A DNA stretch of 36,177 bases from Aquipseudomonas alcaligenes NBRC 14159 (GTDB lineage Bacteria; Pseudomonadota; Gammaproteobacteria; Pseudomonadales; Pseudomonadaceae). The notes under the pieces are model-generated. The model had not been told where the DNA came from. It was given only the letters and a program-made list of their open reading frames with translations, and did no database searches. The position numbers and the translations under genes were made by a program. Positions within the stretch are counted from its first letter, which is position 1. Each line of letters starts with the position of its first letter. The DNA is taken from positions 1-36,177 of the forward strand of contig NZ_BATI01000044.1 in assembly GCF_000467105.1 (NCBI RefSeq), in the 5' to 3' direction. Of the stretch, positions 6,678 to 14,185 are shown one piece after another.

Positions 6678-8822
6678 TCAGAAGCCTTCGCCCTTGGCCG
6701 CCCTCTCCAGCAGCAGCGCCGGCGGCAGGAAGCGTTCGCCGTACTGCTCGGCCAGGTACTGGGCACGGGCAACGAAGTCTTTGACCCCGTACTGGTTGAT
6801 GAACTGCAGGGCGCCGCCGGTCCAGGCGGCGAAGCCGATGCCGAAGATCGAGCCGATATTGGCGTCCGCGACGGACTTCAATACGCCCTCCTCCACGCAG
6901 CGCACCGTCTCGATCGCCTGGATAAACAGGATGCGGTCACGCACGTCCTCCTGGGAGATCTGCGCATCGGCTTTCTCGAAGCGCGCCTTCAGCTCGGGCC
7001 ACAGGTGCTTCTTGCCACCTTCGGGGTACTCGTAGAAGCCACCGCCGGCGGCCTTGCCCGGGCGCTTGTACTCCTTGAGCATCAGGTCGATCACGGCGAA
7101 CGCCGGATGCTCGGGGATGCTCTTGCCCTCGGCAGCGAGGTCGGCCACGGTCTGCTTGCGGATATGGTCCATCAGGCTCATCGACACTTCGTCGCTGATC
7201 GCCAGCGGCCCTACCGGCATGCCGGCCTTGCGCGCTTCGTTCTCGATCATCGCCGCGCTCACGCCTTCGCCGAGCATGGCGATGCCTTCGTTGGTGAAGG
7301 TGCCGAACACCCGCGAGGTGAAGAAGCCGCGGCTGTCCTCGACCACGATCGGGGTCTTCTTGATCTGCAGCACGTAGTCGAAGCCACGCGCCAGGGTCTC
7401 GTCGCTGGTTTTGGCACCCTTGATGATCTCCACCAGCGGCATCTTGTCGACCGGGCTGAAGAAGTGCAGGCCGATGAACTTGTCCTGCTTCTGCACCGCC
7501 GTGGCCAGGCCGGTGATCGGCAGCGTCGAGGTGTTGGAGGCAATCACCGCATCCGGCAGCGCGGCGGCCTCGGCTGCGGCGTTGACCTTGGCCTTGAGGG
7601 CGCGGTCTTCGAACACCGCCTCGATGATCAGGTCGCAACCGTCGAGGTCGGCATCACTGGCGGTCGGCTTGATGCGGGCGAGGAAGGCGTCGCGCTTGTC
7701 GGCCGTCATGTGGCCACGGCTGACCTTCTTGTCGAGCAGCTTGGCCGAGTAGCCCTTGCCCTTCTCTGCCGCTTCGATAGATACGTCTTTCAGCACCACC
7801 TCGATTCCGGCGGCCGCCGACACATAGGCGATGCCGGCGCCCATCATGCCGGCGCCGAGCACGCCGACCTTCTTGGTCACGTACTGCGGAATGCCCTGCG
7901 GGCGCGAGCTGCCGGCGTTGATCTCGTTGAGCTGGAACCAGAATGTGCCGATCATGTTCTTCGCCACCTGGCCGGTGGTCAGCTCGGTGAAGTAGCGCGC
8001 CTCGATGATCTGCGCGGTATCGAAGTCGACCTGCGCGCCCTCGACGGCGGCGCACATGATCTTCTCCGGCGCCGGGAAGCAGCCCTTGGTCTTGTCGCGC
8101 AGCACGCTCGGCGCAATGGCCAGCATCTGCGCTACGGCCGGGGTGCTCGGCGTGCCACCGGGAATCTTGTAGCCCTTGGCGTCCCACGGCTGCACCGCGG
8201 CCGGGTTGGCGGCGATCCAGGCGCGCGCTTTGCTCAGCATCTCGTCCGGGGTGGCGGCGATATCGTGGATCAGGCCGGCCTTGAGCGCGGCATCCGGGCG
8301 TACCTTCTTGCCTTCGGCCAGGTACGGCAGGGCCTTCTCCAGGCCGAGCAGGCGCACCATGCGCACCACGCCGCCACCGCCGGGCAGCAGGCCGAGGGTC
8401 ACTTCCGGCAGGCCCAGCTGCACGCTGGAATTGTCCAGGGCGATGCGATGGTGGCAGGCCAGGCAGATCTCCCAGCCGCCGCCCAGCGCGGCGCCGTTGA
8501 TCGCAGCCACTACCGGCTTGCCCAGGGTCTCCAGGCGGCGCAGCTGGCCCTTGATGTTGAGGATCATGTCGTAGAACGGCTTGGCATCGGCCTTGGTGAC
8601 CTTGATCAGCTCGTTGAGGTCGCCGCCGGCGAAGAAGGTCTTCTTCGCCGAGGTGACGATCACCCCGGCGATGCTGTCCTTCTCGGCTTCCAGGCGCGCA
8701 ACGGTCTGGCCCATGGCCTCGCGGTACACCGCGTTCATGGTGTTGGCGCTCTGGCCGGGCATGTCGATGGTCAGGACGACGATATTGTCCTGGCCCTTTT
8801 CGTAACGGATGGCGTCAGTCAT
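6678..8822 (-). CDS. Bifunctional enoyl-CoA hydratase / 3-hydroxyacyl-CoA dehydrogenase (FadB/FadJ-type)
   Basis: This 714-residue protein has an N-terminal crotonase domain (about 1-190, oxyanion segment FFAGGDLNEL near 62-71 and AALGGGWEICLACHHRIAL). A Rossmann NAD-binding domain follows, with LGAGMMG (GxGxxG 323-328), the dehydrogenase motif GLHFFSPV with catalytic H453, and C-terminal helical 3HCDH domains. It would hydrate 2-enoyl-CoA and oxidise the resulting 3-hydroxyacyl-CoA with NAD+ in the cytoplasm. It is the second gene of an operon with the thiolase upstream, 104 bases away with a palindromic repeat in the gap. ATG 8820-8822 is preceded by AAGGA; the open upstream extension runs into the repeat and was rejected. 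P. aeruginosa, from memory, has the same pair (PA1737/PA1736), separate from the canonical fadBA operon. Confidence 0.95.
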   Translation of the reverse strand: MTDAIRYEKGQDNIVVLTIDMPGQSANTMNAVYREAMGQTVARLEAEKDSIAGVIVTSAKKTFFAGGDLNELIKVTKADAKPFYDMILNIKGQLRRLETLGKPVVAAINGAALGGGWEICLACHHRIALDNSSVQLGLPEVTLGLLPGGGGVVRMVRLLGLEKALPYLAEGKKVRPDAALKAGLIHDIAATPDEMLSKARAWIAANPAAVQPWDAKGYKIPGGTPSTPAVAQMLAIAPSVLRDKTKGCFPAPEKIMCAAVEGAQVDFDTAQIIEARYFTELTTGQVAKNMIGTFWFQLNEINAGSSRPQGIPQYVTKKVGVLGAGMMGAGIAYVSAAAGIEVVLKDVSIEAAEKGKGYSAKLLDKKVSRGHMTADKRDAFLARIKPTASDADLDGCDLIIEAVFEDRALKAKVNAAAEAAALPDAVIASNTSTLPITGLATAVQKQDKFIGLHFFSPVDKMPLVEIIKGAKTSDETLARGFDYVLQIKKTPIVVEDSRGFFTSRVFGTFTNEGIAMLGEGVSAAMIENEARKAGMPVGPLAISDEVSMSLMDHIRKQTVADLAAEGKSIPEHPAFAVIDLMLKEYKRPGKAAGGGFYEYPEGGKKHLWPELKARFEKADAQISQEDVRDRILFIQAIETVRCVEEGVLKSVADANIGSIFGIGFAAWTGGALQFINQYGVKDFVARAQYLAEQYGERFLPPALLLERAAKGEGF

Positions 8823-8846
8823 GTCTTCTGGTCCTTTTCGGGAGCC

Positions 8847-8920
8847 TGTAGGGTGGAAAACCCGCAACGCGGTTTTCCACCGCGCCGCCACGGTGGATGG
8901 CTGCGGCCATCCACCCTACA
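8847..8920. repeat. Compound palindromic extragenic repeat inside the thiolase/dehydrogenase operon
   Basis: Two hairpins lie head to head: GTGGAAAACC(C)GC/GCGGTTTTCCAC and GTGGATGGC/GGCCATCCAC. They are bounded by TGTAGGG and CCCTACA, so the whole 74-base unit is also an inverted repeat. It occupies most of the gap between the two operon genes. The GTAGGGTGG core recurs at 12.53 kb in a shorter form. Confidence 0.85.
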
Positions 8921-8926
8921 CAGCCC

Positions 8927-10132
8927 TTAGATTCGTTCGATGATGGTCGCAATACCCATGCCGCCACCCACGCAGAGGGTGGCCAGGCCGTAGCGCAGCT
9001 CGCGCTTCTCCAGCTCGTCGAGCAGGGTGCCGAGGATGGCGCAGCCGGTGGCGCCCAGCGGGTGGCCCATGGCGATGGAACCGCCGTTGACGTTGACCTT
9101 GCTCTCCGGCACGCCCATGTCCTTCATGAACTTCATCACCACCGAGGCAAACGCCTCGTTGACCTCGAACAGGTCGATGTCCTCCACCGACAGCCCGGCC
9201 TTGGCCAGCGCCTTGCGCGTGGCCGGTGCCGGGCCGGTGAGCATGATGGTCGGGTCGGTACTGGTCACCGCGGTGGCGACGATGCGCGCACGCGGCTTGA
9301 GGCCCAGCTCCTTGCCCTTGGCCTCGGAGCCGATCAGCATCAGCGCCGCGCCATCGACGATGCCGGAGCTGTTGCCCGGGGTGTGCACGTGCTCGATGCG
9401 CTCGACGTGCGAATACTTGCGCAGGGCGGTGGCGTCGAAGCCCATCTGCCCCATCATCTCGAAGCTCGGCTTGAGCTTGCCCAGGCCCTCCAGGGTGGAA
9501 TCGCCACGGATGAATTCGTCGTGGTCGAGCAGAACGATGCCGTTCTGGTCGGTGACCGGGATCAGCGACTTGGCGAACGAGCCATCGGTACTGGCGCGCG
9601 CGGCCTTCTGCTGCGAGCGCAGGGCGAAGCTGTCGACGTCGCTGCGGGAGAAGCCTTCGAGGGTGGCGATCAGGTCCGCACCCACGCCCTGCGGCACGAA
9701 GTTGGTGTGCAGGTTGGTCGCCGGGTCCATCGCCCAGGCGCCGCCGTCCGAACCCATGGGGATGCGCGACATGGACTCCACGCCGCCGACCACCACCAGG
9801 TCCTCGAAGCCCGAGCGCACCTTCATCGCGCCCATGTTCACCGCCTCCAGGCCCGAGGCGCAGAAGCGGTTGAGCTGCACGCCGGCCACGCACTCGGCCC
9901 AGTCGGCGGCCAGCACGGCGGTCTTGGCGATATCGGCACCCTGGTCGCCCACCGGGGTCACGCAGCCCAGCACCACATCGTCGACCTGGGCGGTGTCCAG
10001 GCGGTTACGCGTTTCCAGGGCCTTGAGCAGGCCGACCACCAGGTCCACCGGCTTGACGCTGTACAGCGCGCCGTCCTTCTTGCCCTTGCCGCGCGGGGTG
10101 CGCACGGCGTCGAAAATATATGCTTCGGTCAT
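8927..10132 (-). CDS. Acetyl-CoA C-acyltransferase (thiolase)
   Basis: The 401-residue protein is a complete thiolase. It starts TEAYIFDAVRTPRGKG, has the nucleophilic cysteine C91 in NRFCASGLEAV, the catalytic histidine H357 in GHPLGATG and the C-terminal acid/base cysteine C387 in LCVGGGMG. It cleaves 3-ketoacyl-CoA with CoA to acetyl-CoA and a shortened acyl-CoA, the last step of beta-oxidation; soluble, normally tetrameric. It is the first gene of the leftward operon with the hydratase/dehydrogenase, which carries out the two preceding steps. The ATG at 10130-10132 follows GAGGACGTC, a good ribosome site. No PsrA- or FadR-type operator is evident upstream. Chain-length preference cannot be read from the sequence. 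Confidence 0.95.
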   Translation of the reverse strand: MTEAYIFDAVRTPRGKGKKDGALYSVKPVDLVVGLLKALETRNRLDTAQVDDVVLGCVTPVGDQGADIAKTAVLAADWAECVAGVQLNRFCASGLEAVNMGAMKVRSGFEDLVVVGGVESMSRIPMGSDGGAWAMDPATNLHTNFVPQGVGADLIATLEGFSRSDVDSFALRSQQKAARASTDGSFAKSLIPVTDQNGIVLLDHDEFIRGDSTLEGLGKLKPSFEMMGQMGFDATALRKYSHVERIEHVHTPGNSSGIVDGAALMLIGSEAKGKELGLKPRARIVATAVTSTDPTIMLTGPAPATRKALAKAGLSVEDIDLFEVNEAFASVVMKFMKDMGVPESKVNVNGGSIAMGHPLGATGCAILGTLLDELEKRELRYGLATLCVGGGMGIATIIERI

Positions 10133-10416
10133 GACGTCCTCGGTGCATGGCAGCGGCAAATGCCGGGTCGCCCTACCTTAAATCCATGCCCTGTGGACTC
10201 AATGACCGATGCGCTCAGGCCCATTGACCGTTCGGCTCAGACGAGCGGTCGCCCAGCCACCGCGCATCGCCCGCCAGGCCGCGAGCGGTCTGGCTCAAGG
10301 CCCGCGACGCCGGCAAAGGCGCCTGCCAATAACCACCCGATGCTGCCGCTGACACGCTAGAAACGAAGTGGTCTAAGCCAGGTGTGATGAGGCCCCTAGG
10401 ATTAACCATGCAAGGT
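10133..10416. other. Gene-free region upstream of a plus-strand terminator
   Basis: No convincing ORF is present. It holds the promoter region of the leftward thiolase operon. An imperfect hairpin (GACCGTTCG with CGAGCGGTC) lies at about 10224-10248. A possible -10-like CTAGGAT at about 10396-10402 lies just before the terminator. The region could encode a short plus-strand RNA. Confidence 0.4.
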
Positions 10417-10449
10417 GCCGCCGCCGGGTTTTGCCGGGGCGGCTTTTTT
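10417..10449 (+). terminator. Rho-independent terminator with no upstream gene
   Basis: GCCGCC (10417-10422) pairs with GGCGGC (10438-10443), and an inner CCGG/CCGG pairing continues the stem past one bulged G. The loop is six bases and six T residues follow (10444-10449). Only a rightward transcript could use it, yet no plus-strand ORF precedes it. It lies 85 bases before the small membrane protein gene, so it could end a small RNA or act as an attenuator. Confidence 0.8.
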
Positions 10450-10534
10450 GTCCGCGCCACGGTGCCAGACCCCGTCCTGTGAAGCTTTGCAGGCCATCGG
10501 CCGACGCACCAACAAGAACAAAGGCAGTAGCGCC

Positions 10535-10630
10535 ATGTGGAAACAAGCCAAGTACCGGCAGGCGACCCTGATCGTCCTCGCCACCACCGTCATCCTGATC
10601 CTGCCCAACGTGACTCGTCTGGTCAGCTGA
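10535..10630 (+). CDS. Small single-helix membrane protein, 31 residues
   Basis: A 31-codon frame (MWKQAKYRQATLIVLATT...) begins nine bases after AAGG. It encodes a basic N-terminus followed by one hydrophobic helix (about 11-25, TLIVLATTVILILPN) and a short tail ending RLVS. Positive-inside topology puts the N-terminus in the cytoplasm. It is too short for domain recognition. Its position between a strong terminator and the rhodanese gene, and species-typical codons, support a real small membrane protein. Function unknown. Confidence 0.6.
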   Translation: MWKQAKYRQATLIVLATTVILILPNVTRLVS

Positions 10631-10737
10631 TCCTCCCGATACCCGCCGTGGCCCGATGCCGTAGCGCTCGGGCCGCGGAACAACCCCCGCAGAGACTGTG
10701 CTAGCGTGAGCTTTCAACGCTTCACGAGGTCTTTGCC

Positions 10738-11124
10738 ATGCGCCATTTCCTGCTCTGCCTCAGCCTCGCGCTGAGCCCGCTGGCCGCCCAGGCCGGCGAC
10801 ATCGACTCCGCAGCTGCCCTGCACGCCCTGGCCCAGCCTGGTGCCGTACTGATCGACGTACGCTCCCAGGAAGAATTCGCCAGCGGCGCCCTGCCCGGCG
10901 CCAAGCTCATCCCCCACGGCGACATCGCCGCGCGCATCGCCGAAGTGGCGCCGGACAAGAACACCCCGGTGGTCCTCTACTGCCGCAGCGGCCGCCGCTC
11001 CAGCATCGCCCAGAACGAGCTGCAGGCGCTGGGCTACACCCAGGTGATCAACGCTGGCGGCTACGACCAGTTCAAGCTGGCCCGCGACAACCAGAGCGAG
11101 AGCCCCACATGCACCAACTGCTGA
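10738..11124 (+). CDS. Periplasmic rhodanese-like sulfurtransferase
   Basis: The 128-residue product has a signal peptide (about 1-19, ...SPLAAQA) and one rhodanese domain. The domain carries LIDVRSQEEFASGALPGAKLIPH and an active-site loop CRSGRRSS with the persulfide cysteine C82. Single-domain rhodaneses carry sulfane sulfur or bind anions; the basic six-residue loop CRSGRR is a usual sulfurtransferase type. The protein ends in an extra CTNC motif (CXXC at the extreme C-terminus) that could bind metal or form a disulfide. Its last 16 bases overlap the start of the cytochrome gene, so the two are translationally coupled and probably act together in the periplasm. The ATG is preceded by GAGG at good spacing. 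Confidence 0.9.
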   Translation: MRHFLLCLSLALSPLAAQAGDIDSAAALHALAQPGAVLIDVRSQEEFASGALPGAKLIPHGDIAARIAEVAPDKNTPVVLYCRSGRRSSIAQNELQALGYTQVINAGGYDQFKLARDNQSESPTCTNC

Positions 11125-11951
11125 GCTGCCTGCTGCTGGGCGCCGCCCTGCTCGCCCCGCTGGCCCAGGCTGGCGAACTCAGGCTGGAACTGCCGCAGGG
11201 CAGCCGCAGCTGGAGCACGGCACAGCTACTGAGCCACCCGCAGGCGCAGCAGATCGAGATCGCCACCGACGTGGCCTACAAGCGCGCCATGACCTACCGC
11301 GCCGTGCCGCTGGCGGCGCTGCTCGACGGCGTGCAACCCGGCGATCACCTGCAGGCCGTGGCCCTGGACGGCTTTGCCGCCGAACTCCCCGCCGCCCCGC
11401 TGCTTTCTACTCAGGGCGCCCGCGCCTGGCTGGCGGTGGAAGACCCGGCGCAGCCCTGGCCGGCGCTGGCCGCCGGCAAGCCCAGCGCTGGGCCTTTCTA
11501 TCTGGTGTGGCAGAACCCCGAGGCCGCGCAGATCGGCCCGGAGCAGTGGCCGTTTCAGGTGGTTAGATTCCGTCTGCTGGCCCCGGTAGCGCAGCGCTTC
11601 CCGGCGCTACTGCCGGCGGCGGATGCCAGTGCTGAGGTGCGGGCGGGGTTTGCGGTGTTCCAGAAGAACTGTCTGGCCTGTCACCGCCTGAATGGCGCGG
11701 GGGATTCGCAGTTCGGGCCGGATCTGAATATTCCGCATAACCCGACGGAGTATTTCGCGGGGGATTTTTTGCGGCAGTACATTCGGGACCCGCAGAGCCT
11801 GCGGAAGTGGCCGCAGGGGCGGATGCCGGGGTTTAGTGAGGCGGTTTTGAGTGATAGGGAGTTGGGGGAGTTGATTGGGTATTTGGGGCATATGAGCAAG
11901 AGCAAGACCATCCCTATTCACCAAGCACAACAACCAACCAATGATGAATAA
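11109..11951 (+). CDS. Periplasmic cytochrome c fused to a molybdopterin-oxidoreductase-like domain
   Basis: The 280-residue protein has a signal peptide (about 1-21, ...APLAQA). An N-terminal domain of about 145 residues resembles the sulfite-oxidase-type molybdopterin fold (ELRLELPQG, MTYRAVPLAALLDGV, GFYLVWQNP-like). A C-terminal class I cytochrome c domain follows, with heme-binding CLACH (C188, C191, H192) and a probable axial methionine M239 in GRMPGF. The mature N-terminal domain has no cysteine, so it lacks the molybdenum-ligating cysteine of sulfite oxidases and probably serves as a scaffold. It overlaps the rhodanese gene, suggesting a shared periplasmic sulfur or redox role. Codon use switches from C-ending to G/T-ending codons from about 11640. 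The last residues (SKSKTIPIHQAQQPTNDE) look like an abnormal tail created by a junction with foreign DNA. Confidence 0.88.
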   Translation: MHQLLSCLLLGAALLAPLAQAGELRLELPQGSRSWSTAQLLSHPQAQQIEIATDVAYKRAMTYRAVPLAALLDGVQPGDHLQAVALDGFAAELPAAPLLSTQGARAWLAVEDPAQPWPALAAGKPSAGPFYLVWQNPEAAQIGPEQWPFQVVRFRLLAPVAQRFPALLPAADASAEVRAGFAVFQKNCLACHRLNGAGDSQFGPDLNIPHNPTEYFAGDFLRQYIRDPQSLRKWPQGRMPGFSEAVLSDRELGELIGYLGHMSKSKTIPIHQAQQPTNDE

Positions 11952-12485
11952 CCAGTACGTACGCACTGACACAGCAGAGGACCTTGTCTCCACTCTAGAG
12001 CTGTCTTTTGAGTTCCTGCTCAAAAGCTGCAATGACGGTCGTTACTGGAAGTGGTTTATTTACTCGATACACTCCGCAGCCCAAAGCGTATCCGCTCTCT
12101 CAATAGATGGAGGAAACGGCTTCTTGGTGCATTTGAAAATGACACGCCACGTGTCAGTCCTCACATGGATAACTTTAGTCGCCTTATTGAAAAGGCACTT
12201 GTGAAGCAGAACTTACGCCACGATGCAGAACCTTTACAGGACAAGGGACATACCCAAGCGCTCCACTCCCTTGATGAGCTCCGCGATGAATTCATGCATT
12301 TCAATGTTAAATCTTGGTCAATAGAAATTTCTCTAATTCTAGATATATAATCTAAAGCTTTAGATTTCATACGACACTATGCATGCGCCACACCAGCAAT
12401 ACTGTGGCACAACGACGAGCACCAGCGACGTGCAAAGCTCGCCATCACCTCTCTTGAAGACAAATTAAAAAGTCTTGCGCAATGA
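11944..12485 (+). pseudogene. Disrupted gene of an uncharacterised family (frameshift plus stop)
   Basis: One protein is recoverable by joining frames. Frame 1 reads NNQYVRTDTAEDLVSTLE...GRYWKWFIYSIHSAAQSVSAL and NGFLV. After about 12120-12135 the same protein continues in frame 0 with DTPRVSPHMDNFSRLIEKAL, then SLDELRDEFMHFNVKSWSIE. An in-frame TAA at 12348-12350 interrupts it, and it resumes through ILWHNDEHQRRAK to TGA 12483-12485. One indel and one stop therefore separate it from a protein of about 180 residues. I recall no named domain. The sequence is clearly AT-richer than its flanks, suggesting transfer. It has no ribosome site of its own and starts inside the end of the cytochrome gene, so its natural 5' end may be missing. 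Confidence 0.75.
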
Positions 12486-12533
12486 GCACAGCAGACATTA
12501 AAGAAACCCTATTCAACTGATATCTAACAATTC

Positions 12534-12563
12534 GTAGGGTGGACAACGCTCTGCTTGTCCACC
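12534..12563. repeat. Palindromic repeat, GTAGGGTGG family
   Basis: GTAGG leads into a 9-bp stem GGTGGACAA/TTGTCCACC (12538-12546 with 12555-12563) with an eight-base loop. It shares its GTAGGGTGG edge with the repeat at 8847-8920. Confidence 0.75.
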
Positions 12564-12599
12564 ATCGTCGCGACACGAAACTTTCTGCATATATGGAAT

Positions 12600-12930
12600 C
12601 ATGCCTTGCGCCCTTACGGCGCCTCACTTTTCTTTGTTTGCGCAAAGAAAAGTAAGCAAAAGAAAGCGCACCCCGACATCCGGGTTTGGCGGCTGCGCCG
12701 CCAAACTCCCCTCCCTCCGGCGCCGCTCCGGGGGCCGGCGTACAAGGGGCGTCCATGCCCCTTTACGCCTCTCGCCGCATCCATGCGGCTCGTCCCCCTG
12801 CGCAACACCTCCACTCGGCCTCCTGACGGGGACTCGGACCCCGAGGTGCCTGGTGGTTTTTCTCTGCGCTGCGCGCATTGCGCGTTGATCGTTCCCACGC
12901 GGAGCGTGGGGACCATCTGCTACTGAGGAC
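12600..12930. repeat. Hairpin array, left part
   Basis: No gene is credible here. Five perfect or near-perfect hairpins follow one another: 11-bp ACTTTTCTTTG stem (12626-12636/12643-12653), 10-bp GTTTGGCGGC stem (12684-12693/12697-12706), 7-bp AAGGGGC (12744-12750/12757-12763), 6-bp GCCGCA (12774-12779/12784-12789), and a GTTCCCACGC/GCGTGGGGAC stem with one mismatch-tolerant pair (12891-12900/12904-12913). Such blocks are multicopy in many pseudomonads, and overlapping short ORFs in them are often wrongly annotated as genes. Confidence 0.7.
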
Positions 12931-13200
12931 ATTCAGGCAGCGCCAAACGCCCCTTCAGGAGGGTGAGTGGAATCGTCGTGGAAGGGGTTGAGCGGCATGG
13001 ATGCCGCGAGAGCGACGATGGGCCAAGGATGGCCCTTCGACGCGTGCCCCTGGAACGATGATGGAGCGAACGAACCCGGAGCGAAGCGGAGGGCCGGATG
13101 GCGGGGCAAGCCCTTTTGGTTCCTTTTGGGGCGACTGCCAAAAGGAACCCGCCCAGCAGGGCGGAACTGATGTTTCAAAAAACACGCAAACGAGCAGCGG
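12931..13200. repeat. Hairpin array, right part
   Basis: Gene-free DNA with a perfect 12-bp stem GGTTCCTTTTGG/CCAAAAGGAACC (13118-13129 with 13138-13149, eight-base loop). Small palindromes such as GGCAT..ATGCC lie upstream. The sequence around the long stem matches, from memory, a very common proteobacterial intergenic element whose spurious translations include FGSFWGDCQKEP. It faces the left part of the array in opposite apparent orientation. Confidence 0.65.
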
Positions 13201-13424
13201 CACAAACAAATAACGCCAACCCTCGGCCAAGCAGGCTTTTCAGGCGCACCAACAGCCCTGCCCCTCGCAAATCCAGGCTTCGCATTACCGGGCGTCCCAC
13301 CCAAGCAAGGGGCACCGGCTGAGAAATGCTTGCCGATACATCATCAGGAACTAGCGTATTCCTGACGGCCCAATCCCGAAGACAAAGCCCCCACGCTCAC
13401 CGAGCAGAAAGGAGGTAGCCCACC
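13201..13424. other. Gene-free leader before the 138-residue protein gene
   Basis: No ORF or strong hairpin is convincing. It must hold the promoter of the downstream gene, whose ribosome site (AAAGGAGGT) begins 16 bases before the ATG. No clear -35/-10 pair was identified. Confidence 0.4.
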
Positions 13425-13841
13425 ATGCCCACAGGAATCGTCGATGCACTGTTCAAGGTCGGCTCCGCCCTGTTCGACCTGCGAAATGCATTGTCCGAGG
13501 CTCGCCAGGCCCGCAAGAAGACCGTTGCGGATTTCCTTAGCGGCATCGCCCAGACCATCGAGACAACCAGCGCCTCGCTCAGGCAAGGCATCTACCCACA
13601 CGGCACCTGCCAGGAACTGCTGGCACACGCGGACCATATGGTGAAGGCCATCGGCGATCTGGTTGGTGAAACCGAGGCAACAGACCTGGCCAGCCAACTC
13701 AAGGAAGTCTGGCAAATTGAACAGCTGTACGGTCAATTGCAATCCGCAGCGCCGGAGGACAAACACAGAAGCCTGGACACCCTGGATCAGGCCGCCGGAC
13801 TATTCCGCGCAACAGCGGCCTTCGTGCTGGTCAGTCCGTAA
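13425..13841 (+). CDS. Orphan helical protein, 138 residues, unknown function
   Basis: The ATG follows a near-perfect Shine-Dalgarno (AAAGGAGGT, eight-base spacing), so translation should be strong. The predicted protein is almost entirely helical and amphipathic (VDALFKVGSALFDLRNALSEARQARKKTVADFLSGIAQTIE...) with no signal peptide or membrane segment and one cysteine (GTCQELLAHADH). I recognise no family. It is flanked by the hairpin array on the left and 344 gene-free bases on the right, so it has no operon partner. It looks like accessory or mobile-element cargo. An effector-associated or toxin/antitoxin-like helical protein is possible, but nothing in the sequence proves it. Confidence 0.75.
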   Translation: MPTGIVDALFKVGSALFDLRNALSEARQARKKTVADFLSGIAQTIETTSASLRQGIYPHGTCQELLAHADHMVKAIGDLVGETEATDLASQLKEVWQIEQLYGQLQSAAPEDKHRSLDTLDQAAGLFRATAAFVLVSP

Positions 13842-14185
13842 CTGCGCGCCCACCCTCTGAGCCCCGGCGCGCAGCTTGGTGACACGAAGGGGCGTATGGC
13901 GGGGCCGATCATACGCCGACAGTGCCGCGCCCAGCATGGCGCTGAGAAGCCTGACGCGGTGGCACGCATACAGCCCCAGAAACAGGCGGTAACACAGGGC
14001 CTAGGGTGCCGTGGAACCGCCGCAGGGCTGTGATCTCAAAGTGATATCCCCAGCCCCGTGCATCCCCTCCCATGCGCATCCGCGAGCTCCGCCTGCAATT
14101 TTCAACTGCCCCACCCTCGCCTCCCGCAGCGCGCCCCGATAACTGACATCCCCAAGCCAGACCACCATGAGGTCACGCACACGCG
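13842..14185. other. Gene-free interval of 344 bases
   Basis: I see no credible ORF on either strand and no strong terminator. A weak inverted pair (GGGCTG ... CAGCCC, about 14025-14056) is present. It presumably contains the promoter of the downstream lipoprotein gene. Confidence 0.4.

Noticed and set aside
7005..8930. A 641-codon plus-strand open frame opposite the hydratase/dehydrogenase gene
   Set aside because: Same artefact: biased composition, no ribosome site, and the minus-strand enzyme is complete with all motifs.
12555..13230. Several overlapping short ORFs in the hairpin array
   Set aside because: They exist on both strands and several frames at once, consist of Arg/Pro/Gly-rich text, and match the well-known spurious translations of a multicopy intergenic element.
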